In this document: positions 1 to 7,320 of the stretch, one piece after another
Layout: each line of letters opens with the position of its first letter
Position numbering within the stretch: the first letter of the stretch is position 1
From: Chloroflexota bacterium
GTDB lineage: Bacteria; Chloroflexota; Limnocylindria; QHBO01
Length of the DNA: 13,190 bases
Direction of reading: 5' to 3'
NCBI GenBank assembly: GCA_024636135.1
Contig: JAGXHP010000125.1
Coordinates: 1 to 13,190 of the forward strand
Translations under genes and position numbers: made by a program
The notes under the pieces: generated by a model
Told to the model about the DNA's origin: nothing
Databases searched by the model: none
The model's input: the letters and a program-made list of their open reading frames with translations, nothing else

Positions 1-50
1 ACAGGTACGGGATCAGGTGCCGGCGCCAGGCGGCCGGCAAACGGCTGCCC

Positions 51-79
51 ATTCTACGGGCCACCGCCCACGGGGGCAA
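51..79 (-). promoter_or_regulatory. Predicted sigma-70-type promoter reading out of the left edge
   Basis: On the minus strand, TTGCCC (79-74) and TAGAAT (56-51) are separated by exactly 17 bp, a good match to the primary sigma-factor consensus in otherwise GC-rich DNA. The predicted transcript would begin near position 44 and leave the window. Its first bases hold an inverted repeat (TGCCGG at 18-23 against CCGGCA at 34-39), so the leader would be folded. No coding start is visible in the remaining 50 bases, so the downstream gene or RNA is unknown. The 86 bp after ftsY show no convincing terminator. Confidence 0.45.
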
Positions 80-86
80 CGGAACC

Positions 87-1088
87 TCATTCGGCGAAGA
101 GCCACTCCACGAACGCTTCGGGATCGAAGGGGGCGAGCGCATCGATCTCCTCGCCGATGCCCGCGAACAGGATCGGCACGCCCAGTCGCTCGGCAACGGC
201 CAGGGCCACGCCGCCTTTGGCGGTCCCGTCCAGCTTCGTGAGCACGATGCCGGTGACCCCGGCCTCGCGGCTGAAGGCCTCGGCCTGCAGCAGCCCGTTC
301 TGGCCGGACGTCGCGTCGAGCACGAGGAGGACGTGACGCGGCTGACCCGGAAGTCGCCGCTCGATCACGCGGCGGATCTTTGCCAGCTCTTCCATGAGCT
401 GCTGCTTGTTCTGGAGTCGGCCGGCGGTGTCGACCAGGACGGCGTCGAGCCCGCGCGAGACCGCTGCCTCGACGGCGTCGAACGCGACGGCCCCCGGGTC
501 GGCCCCTGGTCGCTGCGCGATCACCGCTACACCGAGCTGCTCACCCCAGATGCGTAGCTGCTCGACCGCCGCCGCCCGAAAGGTATCGGCCGCTGCCAGG
601 GCCACGCTGTGGCCATCGGCCAGGAGCCGCGATGCCAGCTTCGCGATCGACGTCGTCTTTCCGGTTCCGTTCACGCCGACGACCAGGATCACCGACGGGG
701 CCGCTCCGAGCTCGAACGCTCCCGACCCGACCGCTGCCAGCCGGTCGCGGATAACGGTCGCCAGAGCGCGTCGGGCGTCCTCACCGGTCCGCCCGCCACT
801 CGCCTCCATCTGCGCCCGGGCCGCGTCGACCAGCTCGAGCGTGGTCGGCGCGCCGACATCGGCTCCGATGAGCGCCTCCGTGACGTCGTCCCAGGTCTCC
901 TCGGTCGCCGGTTCCCCTGCTCCGAGGATGGATCGAAGGCGCGCCCCGAATCCCGATGGTCGAGCGCGCAGGCCCATGCCACGCGGCTCCCGCGCCGGGC
1001 GAGCCACCGTCGAGGGGACGGGAGCGGGATCCTCCGGCTCGACCATCTCCGCGCCCTCGGGGGGCGCGTCCCGTCGGCGCCAGAACAT
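87..1088 (-). CDS. ftsY: Signal recognition particle receptor FtsY
   Basis: FtsY is the membrane-associated GTPase that docks SRP-ribosome complexes at the SecYEG translocon. It pairs with Ffh, and both hydrolyse GTP on cargo release. The 333-residue product has a short polar N-terminal A region (about residues 1-45, starting MFWRRRD), an N helical bundle (about 46-125) and a G domain. Visible GTPase motifs are GVNGTGKTT (138-146), DTFRAAAVEQL (168-178), DTAGR (220-224), TKLDGTAKGG (284-293) and the closing GIGE...DALAPFDP segment (310-323). The third P-loop threonine common in the family is serine here (TTS, 145-147). The ATG overlaps the smc stop by one base (TGATG), so translation is probably coupled. 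The acidic A domain is much shorter than in E. coli, as is usual outside proteobacteria. The identification is secure. Confidence 0.97.
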   Translation of the reverse strand: MFWRRRDAPPEGAEMVEPEDPAPVPSTVARPAREPRGMGLRARPSGFGARLRSILGAGEPATEETWDDVTEALIGADVGAPTTLELVDAARAQMEASGGRTGEDARRALATVIRDRLAAVGSGAFELGAAPSVILVVGVNGTGKTTSIAKLASRLLADGHSVALAAADTFRAAAVEQLRIWGEQLGVAVIAQRPGADPGAVAFDAVEAAVSRGLDAVLVDTAGRLQNKQQLMEELAKIRRVIERRLPGQPRHVLLVLDATSGQNGLLQAEAFSREAGVTGIVLTKLDGTAKGGVALAVAERLGVPILFAGIGEEIDALAPFDPEAFVEWLFAE

Positions 1089-4000
1089 CAGACGGTCACT
1101 TCGGCGGGGACATCGGCGAGGCGCAGCGACAGCACCCGGCTCACGGCCGCGTCGGTCATCGTCACGCCGTAGATCGTGTCCGCGACCTCGATCGTCGCCC
1201 GGTTGTGCGTGATGACGACGAAGTCGATCGATTCCGACAGCTTGCGGAGGGCCTCCGCGAAGCGTCCGATGTTCGCTTCGTCGAGCGCCGCGTCGACCTC
1301 GTCGAGGATGCAGAACGGCACCGGGTTCACGGTGAGCATCGCGAACAGGAGCGCCACCCCGGTGAGGGCCCGTTCGCCGCCGGACAGCATGGCGAGCCGC
1401 TGGAGTCGCTTTCCGGGTGGTCGCACCACGATCTCGATCCCGCCCGGTGCATCCCCGTCGGCGTCGTCGCCCATCTGGAGCGAGCCCGATCCCCCCGCGA
1501 ACAGCAGCTGGCAATACTCGTCGAAGCGCGCGGCAATCGAAGTGAAGGCCGTGTCGAACTGCGCGCTGATCTCGCCGTCGAGCGTCGCAATGAGCTCCTC
1601 GGTCGAGGCGATGGCGCCACGCAGGTCCACGTCCTGGCTCGTCATCTCCTCGAGTCGACCTGCGAGCTCGCGATGCTCCTCGACGGCGAACGGATTCACC
1701 GAGCCGATCTGGGACAGGGTTCGCCTCACGCGCCTCAGCTCGGCCTCGACGGCGGCGTCGTCGAGCTTCGTCACGTCGTCGCCGATCGGCTCCTGGGCCT
1801 CGTGCTCGGGAGGAAGGCCCTCCAGCGCAATCTCCCGCTCGCGCAGCAGACCGGCCAGGGCTTCGTCCCTTCGCGAGGCCTCGATCGCGGCGCTCTGCAC
1901 CGCGCGCTCAAGGCGACCGAGCTCCTCCCCTGAGCTCCCCTGCTCCCCCTCGAGCGCCACCAGTTCGGCGCGCTTCGCCAGCCGCGCCTGCTCGGCGGCT
2001 CCGTGGTCGGCATCGGCCGCGGCCTGCCGTGCAGATGCCGCCTCCAGCGGGCCGGAGGCGGCCGCCCGTTCCTCGTCGAGCGCAGCGAGCGCCTCGCGAG
2101 CCTCGGGCAGCGCGGTGCGCAGCTGTGCCACGCGTGCTTCGAGGTTCGCGCGCTCGCTCCGCATGCCGGCGGTGCGTGACTCGATCTCTTCGGCGGCGCG
2201 CCGCGTCCGCGTCCAGGCATCCCGGGCCTCATCCCGTCGCGCCGCCAGCTCGTCGCGGCGTGCTCGGGCGGCGACGGCGCCCTCCTGGCGTCGGTCCAGG
2301 TCCGCTGCGTCCCCCATGGCGAGATCGTCCAGGCCGTCACTCGCCGTCGTGGATGCCGTGACGGCTTCGGAGCGCAGGCGCTCGAGACGCTCCTCCGCCC
2401 GCGTCATCTCGGCGTCGCTGGCGGCTCGCGCTTCGCGAGCGACCCGCACCGCGCGCTCGGCCTCGTCGTGCGCCTCGCGGGCCGCGAGGTGTTCGGTCCG
2501 CGACGTGCGAAGGGTCTCGGCTGCGTCGTGGGCGGCCGCCTGTGCATCGTGGAAGGCTCGTTCGAGATCGGTGACTGCTTCACTCAGCTCCCGGCGACGA
2601 ACGTGAGCCCGTGCGGCTGCACCGCCGGGCGGGTCGCCACGGCCGCGCAGGATCACGCCCCGGGCATCACCCAGGTCGCCAGCTTCGGTGACCGCGGCCC
2701 ACCCGACGGGCAGTCGCCGCCAGCCGTCGAGCAACGACGCCAGATCGGGCGCGATGACCGTCCGTGCAAACGCCCGGGGTCCGTCGGGAAGGCCGATCCA
2801 CTCCCCGAGCGTGCGCTCGGCACCCACCGCGGCGATGGCCGCGGCCCGACCCTCGCTCGCGTCGTCGCCGGTGGGCGCAAGCAGCCGTGCCGCCCCGCGG
2901 GCATCGGCGATCTGCGCTCGCGGGTCGCCGTCCGCCCACAGCAGCGCGCTGTCCAGCTCACCCCCGACCACGGCCTCGATCGCGGGCCACGAGGCCTCGG
3001 GAGCGGAGACGGCGTCGAGCAGCGTCGGCCATCCGGCGGCTGCCAGCCGGCGGCCGAGCCGGCTTCCACTGTCGTGCGGGGCGTTCAGTGCGTCCAGCTC
3101 GGCTCGCATGGCCTGCAGGCGCTCCGTCAGCTCGATCACGGCCGCGCGCGTCGAATCGGCGGCCTCCTGCGCGGCGTCGCGTGCTGTCCCGTGCTCCTCG
3201 AGGACGCGCATCGCATCGGCCGCAGCAGTCTCGGCCCGTTGCGCCGCGGCGGCCGCCTGTTCGGCTGCAGACCGCGTGGCCGATACGGCATCCTCGGCCG
3301 CAGCCCGCTCGACCTCGAGATGCTGGCGACGAGCGGCATCACGAGCTGCCTCCTCCGAGGCGCGTGCTCGACGCGCGATCAGGTCGCTGTGCCGGGCGCG
3401 CAGCTCGGAGACGGCCTGCTCCGCGGCGAGCAACTCGTCGTCGGCTTCGGCGAGCTCGGCCACGGCCCCGCGCCAGGCAGCCTCCGCGGCGGCGGCGGCG
3501 GCGATGGCCGGCTCGACCGAGCCGCCCGGGCCGCGATGGTCGATCGATGCCAGACCCTCATTCGTGGCGACGAGGTCGCGATCATGGCGCTCGATCAACG
3601 AGTTCAGCTCCCGCACGCGTGCGACCAGCGTCTCCATGCGCCCCTCGAGCCGAATCGCCTCCTCCCGTGCCTCCTGCCGACGTGCTGCGGCATCTCGCGA
3701 GGCCTCCTCCGCGGCCCAGTAGCGTTCCTCGGCGGCGGCAACCTTCGCGCGGCCGGCGTCCTGCGCTTCGCGGTATGCCGCCAGTGCGGCTTCGGCGGCC
3801 GCTTCCCTGCGGCGCGCGTCACCCAGCGCGGATCGCGCCGCCCGCTCGCGACGCTGCATGCTCGCAGCGACCAGTGATCGAGCTCGCGATCCGAGCGTGT
3901 CGTGTTGCTGCTGATGCTCGGCCTGGAGCGCCAGCCGACGCACCTGGGGCTTCAGCTCCGCGATGAGGTCGCTGACCCGCGTCAGGTTGTCGAGCGCGCG

Positions 4001-4549
4001 CGTCAGACGCCCGGACGCCTCATTGCGCTTGACCTGCAGGCCCTTGACCCCGGCCGCCTCCTCGAACAGCTGCCGCCGCTCCTCGGGCCTGAGGGAGAGC
4101 GCGGCATCGACCGTGCCCTGTCCCACCACGACCAGCTCGTTGGCGCCGAGCCTGCCTTCCCCGAGAAGCGCAACGACGTCGCGCAGCCGCGCTCGAGCGC
4201 CGTTGATCAGGTATTCGCTCTCTCCGGACCGGTACGCTCGTCGCCCGATGGAGACCTCGGCGAACTCGATCGGCAGCCAGCCATCGGCGTTGTCGAGCGT
4301 CAGGCTGGCCTCGGCCATGCCCTGGGGCTTGCGCTGTTCGGACCCACCGAAGATCACGTCATCGGCGCGCCGCGTCCGCAGCGACCGGTTCGACTGCTCG
4401 CCGAGCACCCAGCGAACGGCGTCGGCCATGTTGCTCTTGCCGGATCCATTGGGTCCGATGACGGCGTTCACCCCGGGCTCGAACACGAACCGCGTCTGGT
4501 CGGCGAAGGATTTGAATCCGTGCAGGCGGAGCTCCTTGAGACGGCTCAC
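1088..4549 (-). CDS. smc: Chromosome segregation ATPase SMC
   Basis: SMC is the ATPase of the SMC-ScpAB condensin complex, which extrudes DNA loops and is loaded at ParB-parS sites. The 1153-residue product has the full architecture: an N-terminal head with FKSF (12-15) and Walker A GPNGSGKS (32-39), then a VLGEQS segment typical of the family; a long Ala/Arg/Glu coiled coil (about 165-485); a hinge (about 490-645); a return coiled coil to about 1000; and a C-terminal head with signature LSGGE (from 1055), Walker B FCILDE (1079-1084) and a THNR motif near 1114. The chosen start is GTG at 4549, because the protein then begins directly at the conserved N-terminal strand (SRLKELRLHGFKSF). It overlaps the rnc stop by 4 bp (GTGA). 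The open frame continues to 4915, but that part only shadows rnc. The hinge is divergent (see findings). Confidence 0.97.
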   Translation of the reverse strand: MSRLKELRLHGFKSFADQTRFVFEPGVNAVIGPNGSGKSNMADAVRWVLGEQSNRSLRTRRADDVIFGGSEQRKPQGMAEASLTLDNADGWLPIEFAEVSIGRRAYRSGESEYLINGARARLRDVVALLGEGRLGANELVVVGQGTVDAALSLRPEERRQLFEEAAGVKGLQVKRNEASGRLTRALDNLTRVSDLIAELKPQVRRLALQAEHQQQHDTLGSRARSLVAASMQRRERAARSALGDARRREAAAEAALAAYREAQDAGRAKVAAAEERYWAAEEASRDAAARRQEAREEAIRLEGRMETLVARVRELNSLIERHDRDLVATNEGLASIDHRGPGGSVEPAIAAAAAAEAAWRGAVAELAEADDELLAAEQAVSELRARHSDLIARRARASEEAARDAARRQHLEVERAAAEDAVSATRSAAEQAAAAAQRAETAAADAMRVLEEHGTARDAAQEAADSTRAAVIELTERLQAMRAELDALNAPHDSGSRLGRRLAAAGWPTLLDAVSAPEASWPAIEAVVGGELDSALLWADGDPRAQIADARGAARLLAPTGDDASEGRAAAIAAVGAERTLGEWIGLPDGPRAFARTVIAPDLASLLDGWRRLPVGWAAVTEAGDLGDARGVILRGRGDPPGGAAARAHVRRRELSEAVTDLERAFHDAQAAAHDAAETLRTSRTEHLAAREAHDEAERAVRVAREARAASDAEMTRAEERLERLRSEAVTASTTASDGLDDLAMGDAADLDRRQEGAVAARARRDELAARRDEARDAWTRTRRAAEEIESRTAGMRSERANLEARVAQLRTALPEAREALAALDEERAAASGPLEAASARQAAADADHGAAEQARLAKRAELVALEGEQGSSGEELGRLERAVQSAAIEASRRDEALAGLLREREIALEGLPPEHEAQEPIGDDVTKLDDAAVEAELRRVRRTLSQIGSVNPFAVEEHRELAGRLEEMTSQDVDLRGAIASTEELIATLDGEISAQFDTAFTSIAARFDEYCQLLFAGGSGSLQMGDDADGDAPGGIEIVVRPPGKRLQRLAMLSGGERALTGVALLFAMLTVNPVPFCILDEVDAALDEANIGRFAEALRKLSESIDFVVITHNRATIEVADTIYGVTMTDAAVSRVLSLRLADVPAEVTV

Positions 4550-5277
4550 GAGGTCGCCGGACGCAGTGTCGTCTCGGGCAGCTCGACGAGCTCGGCCATC
4601 GCGGCCTGGGCCGCGCTCTCCTCCGCCCGCTGGCGGCTCGTCCCACTCCCCGTGCCCAGGACGACGTCGCCGACGACCACCGCCACGCGGAACACCTGGT
4701 CGTGCGGTGGCCCGTTGGTCTCGATGAGCTGATAGGACGGCTTCGTCCCCCGGTAGCGCTGGCTCCATTCCTGGAGCAGCGACTTCGCCGACTTCGGGGG
4801 GCCCGAGATCGCGGCCAGCGCCTCGACCCGCGGCGTGAACAGCCGGACAAGGGCCGCATCCGTGTGCTGCATGCCCTGCGTGAGGGACAGTGCACCGGCG
4901 AGGGCCTCGAAGCACCCCGCGAGAACCGAGGGTCGGGTCGCGCCACCGGCATCGGCCTCGCCACGGCCGAGAAGAAGGTGCCGATCGAGTCCGATGTCGA
5001 GCGCCATGTCAGCCAGCGCCTCGCGGTTCACGAGCGCGGCGCGGCGTGCCGTCAGGAACCCCTCGTCCTCGTCGGGATAGTGCTCGAAGAGCAGACGGCT
5101 GACCGTCAGGCCGATCACGGCATCGCCGTAGAACTCGAGCCGTTCGTTGTGTCCGGGCGCGCCGTCAGGATTCTCGTTGAAATACGAGCTGTGGACGAAG
5201 GCCTGGCGCAGGAGCTCGTGCTCCTCCAGGTCGACGCCGAGATGGGCGCTGAGCTCGTCCAGCGGCGGGGCAACCAT
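4546..5277 (-). CDS. rnc: Ribonuclease III
   Basis: RNase III cleaves double-stranded RNA, including the rRNA precursor stems, as a homodimer with Mg2+. The product has 243 residues, a normal length. The N-terminal nuclease domain carries the signature NERLEFYGD (44-52), with E45, E48 and D52 in the places of E. coli E38, E41 and D45, and a second acidic cluster VLAGCFEA (118-125) containing the catalytic glutamate E124 (E. coli E117). The aspartate expected three residues earlier (E. coli D114) is Gly121. The dsRNA-binding domain occupies about 163-235 (KSLLQEW at 165-171, VLGTGSGTSRQRAEE at 206-220). The ATG lies 12 bp after the acpP stop with only a weak ribosome site, and the 3' end overlaps smc. 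The order acpP-rnc-smc-ftsY is classic. The identity is firm; full catalytic competence is likely but not shown. Confidence 0.95.
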   Translation of the reverse strand: MVAPPLDELSAHLGVDLEEHELLRQAFVHSSYFNENPDGAPGHNERLEFYGDAVIGLTVSRLLFEHYPDEDEGFLTARRAALVNREALADMALDIGLDRHLLLGRGEADAGGATRPSVLAGCFEALAGALSLTQGMQHTDAALVRLFTPRVEALAAISGPPKSAKSLLQEWSQRYRGTKPSYQLIETNGPPHDQVFRVAVVVGDVVLGTGSGTSRQRAEESAAQAAMAELVELPETTLRPATS

Positions 5278-5289
5278 GGGCGAACCCGT

Positions 5290-5532
5290 CTACTGCTGAT
5301 GCTCCTCGATGAAATCGACGGCGTCCTGGACCTTCTGGATCTTCTCGGCATCCTCGTCCGAGATCTCCGTGCCGAACTCCTCCTCGAGGCTCATGATGAG
5401 CTCGACCAAGTCGAGCGAATCGGCATTGAGGTCCTCGACGAACGAGGCCTGGGGCTGGACCTCCTCGTCGTCGACGCCGAGCTGCTCGACGATGATCTTC
5501 TTGAGGCGTTCGTATGTGGTGCCGTCTGTCAC
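5290..5532 (-). CDS. acpP: Acyl carrier protein
   Basis: This is the small acidic carrier of growing acyl chains in type II fatty acid synthesis, active once Ser39 receives 4'-phosphopantetheine from CoA. The 80-residue product has the attachment motif NADSLDLVEL (36-45) and ends in the typical acidic fourth helix (KVQDAVDFIEEH). I chose GTG at 5532 rather than the ATG at 5568. A strong GGAGGAG (5548-5542) lies 9 bases upstream of the GTG, the product then has the standard ACP length, and the longer version would run into nusB. The gene begins 4 bp after the nusB stop. plsX two genes upstream uses acyl-ACP, so the pair links fatty acid and phospholipid synthesis. Confidence 0.95.
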   Translation of the reverse strand: MTDGTTYERLKKIIVEQLGVDDEEVQPQASFVEDLNADSLDLVELIMSLEEEFGTEISDEDAEKIQKVQDAVDFIEEHQQ

Positions 5533-5536
5533 GAGT

Positions 5537-5977
5537 TCAGGCTCCTCCACCCGATGATCTGGAAACACTTCCTAACACGCCATTGACCAGGCGTCGCGCT
5601 GCATCGCCGGCGTAGATCCGGGCGAGGGATACGGCGTCGCGCATCGTCTCCCCGCTCGGGGTCGCGGCGGAGTATAGCACCTCGTAGATCGCGCTCCGGA
5701 GGATCGTCCGCTCGACGCGGCCGAGCTCGGCAACGGGAATGAGCGGCGCCTCGACGCCGATGCGGGCATCGAGCTCATCGAGATGCGCGGCGACGCCCTC
5801 CACGATGCGAACCGCATGTGCGCGCACCTCGGCGGGCACCTCGCGTTCTGCCGCCAGCCTCTCCAGCGCGTCGTTCGCGGACCCGGGGCGGAACTCCCCC
5901 TCGAACAGGGCAAGCAGGGCCAGCCGTCGCGCCAACATGCCGGCCGCCGATTGTCGTTTCGCCGCGCGCACCGACAT
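5537..5977 (-). CDS. nusB: Transcription antitermination factor NusB
   Basis: NusB binds boxA RNA with S10 (NusE) and supports rRNA operon antitermination and pre-rRNA maturation. The product has 146 residues, the usual size, and is largely helical. The C-terminal half is diagnostic: VAELGRVERTILRSAIYEVLY (82-102) and an RLVNGVLGSV segment (129-138) correspond to the family's conserved 'RAILRLAVYELLY' and 'FVNGVLD' stretches. The N-terminal helix (ARRLALLALFEGEF, 16-29) is a plain variant of the family's RRXARE...LYQ helix. ATG 5977 was chosen because it lies 2 bp after the plsX stop and gives the standard length; the frame is open to 6061 but that overlaps plsX. Its position between plsX and acpP is unusual (see findings). 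Confidence 0.9.
   Translation of the reverse strand: MSVRAAKRQSAAGMLARRLALLALFEGEFRPGSANDALERLAAEREVPAEVRAHAVRIVEGVAAHLDELDARIGVEAPLIPVAELGRVERTILRSAIYEVLYSAATPSGETMRDAVSLARIYAGDAARRLVNGVLGSVSRSSGGGA
5542..5548 (-). promoter_or_regulatory. Ribosome binding site of acpP
   Basis: GGAGGAG on the minus strand, with a 9-base spacer to GTG 5532, inside the last codons of nusB. It decides the acpP start in favour of the GTG over the upstream ATG at 5568. It is one of the strongest ribosome sites in the window, which fits the high expression expected of ACP. Confidence 0.8.
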
Positions 5978-5979
5978 CG

Positions 5980-7038
5980 TCAGGCTCGCTCGCGGTGCAG
6001 TCGCGCCGCAATGCGGGAACGTACGCCGCGGTGAACCAGGGCCGGATGCTCCTGCGTCCACTGGGCGATGAGCTCCGGGACGCGCGCCTCGGCCGACTCT
6101 GACGCGACACGCATCGCGTGCTCGATCATGCGAGCCTTCGCGCGGCCGTGCGTCACGATGCTCACGCCCTTCACGCCGAGCAGTGGCGCCCCGCCATAGC
6201 GCTCGTAGTCGAATCTTCCCTTGAGGCGCTCGAAGCCGGGCCGCAGCGCAAGGAGCGCGAGCGGGGCCACCGGCCCCTGCTGGAGGTCTTCACGCAGGGC
6301 ACGGAACATGAAGCTGGTGATTCCCTCGAAGAACTTGATCACGACATTGCCGACGAATCCGTCACAGACGACCACGTCGGCGCGGTGCGCGATCATGTCG
6401 TGCGCCTCGACGTTGCCGACAAAGTGCAGGTCCAGGGACGCGAGCTTGGCATGGGCCTCCCTCGCGAGCTCGTCACCCTTCTCCACCTCCTCGCCGATGT
6501 TCAGGAGACCGATCCGTGGATTGGTGACGTGGAGGACGTGCTCCGCGAAGATCGCGCCCATGGCGGCAAACTGCACGAGGTGCTCGGGATCCGAGTCGAC
6601 GTTGGCGCCGACGTCGAGAAGCATCACCGGACCGGTCGCGGTCACCATGTGGGCGGGCAGGGCCGGTCGGTCGATGCCGTCGACCCGCCCGAGGCGAAGG
6701 ATGGCGGCCGCCATGGTGGCACCGGTCGACCCGGCGCTGACCACGGCATCAGCCTCGCCGTCGCGGACCAGGTTGGTGGCCACGAGGATCGACGACCGGC
6801 GCTTCGAACGCAGCGCGGTGGCCGGGTGGTCGTCCATCTCGATGACCTCCGGCGCGTCCACGTAGTGGACGTTGGCCACGTCACCCTTGCCGTACGCAGC
6901 GACCTCACGCTCGAGGCGCGGCACGTCACCGACGAGACTGACCTCGTCGGAAGGCTGGGTGAGTGCGTAGTCGATGGCACCGCGCACGATCTCGCGAGGG
7001 GCGTGGTCGCCTCCCATCGCGTCGACCGCGATGCGCAT
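5980..7038 (-). CDS. plsX: Phosphate acyltransferase PlsX
   Basis: PlsX is a peripheral membrane enzyme that converts acyl-ACP and phosphate into acyl-phosphate, the donor used by PlsY in the first step of phosphatidic acid synthesis. The 352-residue product starts with the family hallmark MRIAVDAMGGDHAP and contains the conserved segments ADAVVSAGSTGA, LDVGANVDSDPEHL, IGLLNIGEE..KG, VGNVEAHD and CDGFVGNVVIKFFEG, with the ending GAPLLGVKG..IVTHGRA. The C-terminus after that point (HPALVHRGVRSRIAARLHRERA region) is a basic tail slightly longer than usual. The ATG is 5 bp after the rpmF stop with no clear ribosome site of its own, so translation probably depends on rpmF. Confidence 0.96.
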   Translation of the reverse strand: MRIAVDAMGGDHAPREIVRGAIDYALTQPSDEVSLVGDVPRLEREVAAYGKGDVANVHYVDAPEVIEMDDHPATALRSKRRSSILVATNLVRDGEADAVVSAGSTGATMAAAILRLGRVDGIDRPALPAHMVTATGPVMLLDVGANVDSDPEHLVQFAAMGAIFAEHVLHVTNPRIGLLNIGEEVEKGDELAREAHAKLASLDLHFVGNVEAHDMIAHRADVVVCDGFVGNVVIKFFEGITSFMFRALREDLQQGPVAPLALLALRPGFERLKGRFDYERYGGAPLLGVKGVSIVTHGRAKARMIEHAMRVASESAEARVPELIAQWTQEHPALVHRGVRSRIAARLHRERA

Positions 7039-7043
7039 CGGGG

Positions 7044-7247
7044 CTAGCGCTGGCCTTCGACCGGGGCGACCGGCTCGATCACGACTGCCTCACGCCCGGC
7101 GTACCAGCCGCACGTCGGGCAGACGTGATGGGCGCGCTTCAGCTCATGACAATGGTCGCATTCGACCAGCGGCGGCGCACTGATGGCGAGGTGTGCGCGG
7201 CGCTCACCCTGGCGCGCCTTGGATACCTTTCGCTTGGGAACGCCCAC
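7044..7247 (-). CDS. rpmF: 50S ribosomal protein L32
   Basis: This is the 67-residue large-subunit protein. The N-terminus (GVPKRKVSKARQGERRAH) is the standard L32 basic arm, and C30, C33, C43 and C46 form the zinc ribbon (CDHC ... CPTC), followed by GWYAGRE, close to the usual GYYxGRE. It is therefore the zinc-binding C+ form. The start is GTG at 7247, supported by AGGAG (7258-7254) with a 6-base spacer. It is the first gene after the largest gap of the run and has a candidate promoter of its own. The order DUF177-rpmF-plsX is conserved across many bacteria and links ribosome assembly with lipid synthesis. Confidence 0.96.
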   Translation of the reverse strand: MGVPKRKVSKARQGERRAHLAISAPPLVECDHCHELKRAHHVCPTCGWYAGREAVVIEPVAPVEGQR

Positions 7248-7281
7248 GCGGAACTCCTACGACTGTGTGACGGGACGCCGC

Positions 7282-7311
7282 AGTATAGCGGCAGTGCGTC
7301 GCTCGTGGCGA
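7282..7311 (-). promoter_or_regulatory. Predicted internal promoter upstream of rpmF
   Basis: In the 73 bp gap before rpmF the minus strand carries TATACT (7287-7282), five of six bases of the -10 consensus, preceded at 18 bp by TCGCCA (7311-7306), a 4/6 match to -35. Transcription would start near 7275, about 28 bases before the rpmF GTG. The -10 box is flanked by a 5 bp inverted repeat (GCCGC/GCGGC at 7277-7281 and 7288-7292). It could supply transcript for rpmF-plsX-nusB-acpP-rnc-smc-ftsY independently of recG. Confidence 0.5.
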
Positions 7312-7320
7312 ATCGGTCGC

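Noticed and set aside
1176..2606. Plus-strand open frame opposite smc (476 codons)
   Set aside because: Its translation is dominated by Ser, Arg and Ala, the mirror image of the SMC coiled coil, with no domain or start signal.
2468..3966. Several overlapping plus-strand frames of 270-470 codons opposite the SMC coiled coil and hinge
   Set aside because: They overlap each other in all frames and consist of Arg/Pro/Gly-rich low-complexity sequence. SMC explains the coding signal.
4550..4915. Upstream extension of smc to the ATG at 4915
   Set aside because: It overlaps rnc in another frame. The conserved SMC N-terminus begins right after GTG 4549.
5671..5676. TATACT on the minus strand inside nusB as a promoter for acpP
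   Set aside because: It encodes the conserved VLYS residues of NusB and has no -35 at 16-18 bp.
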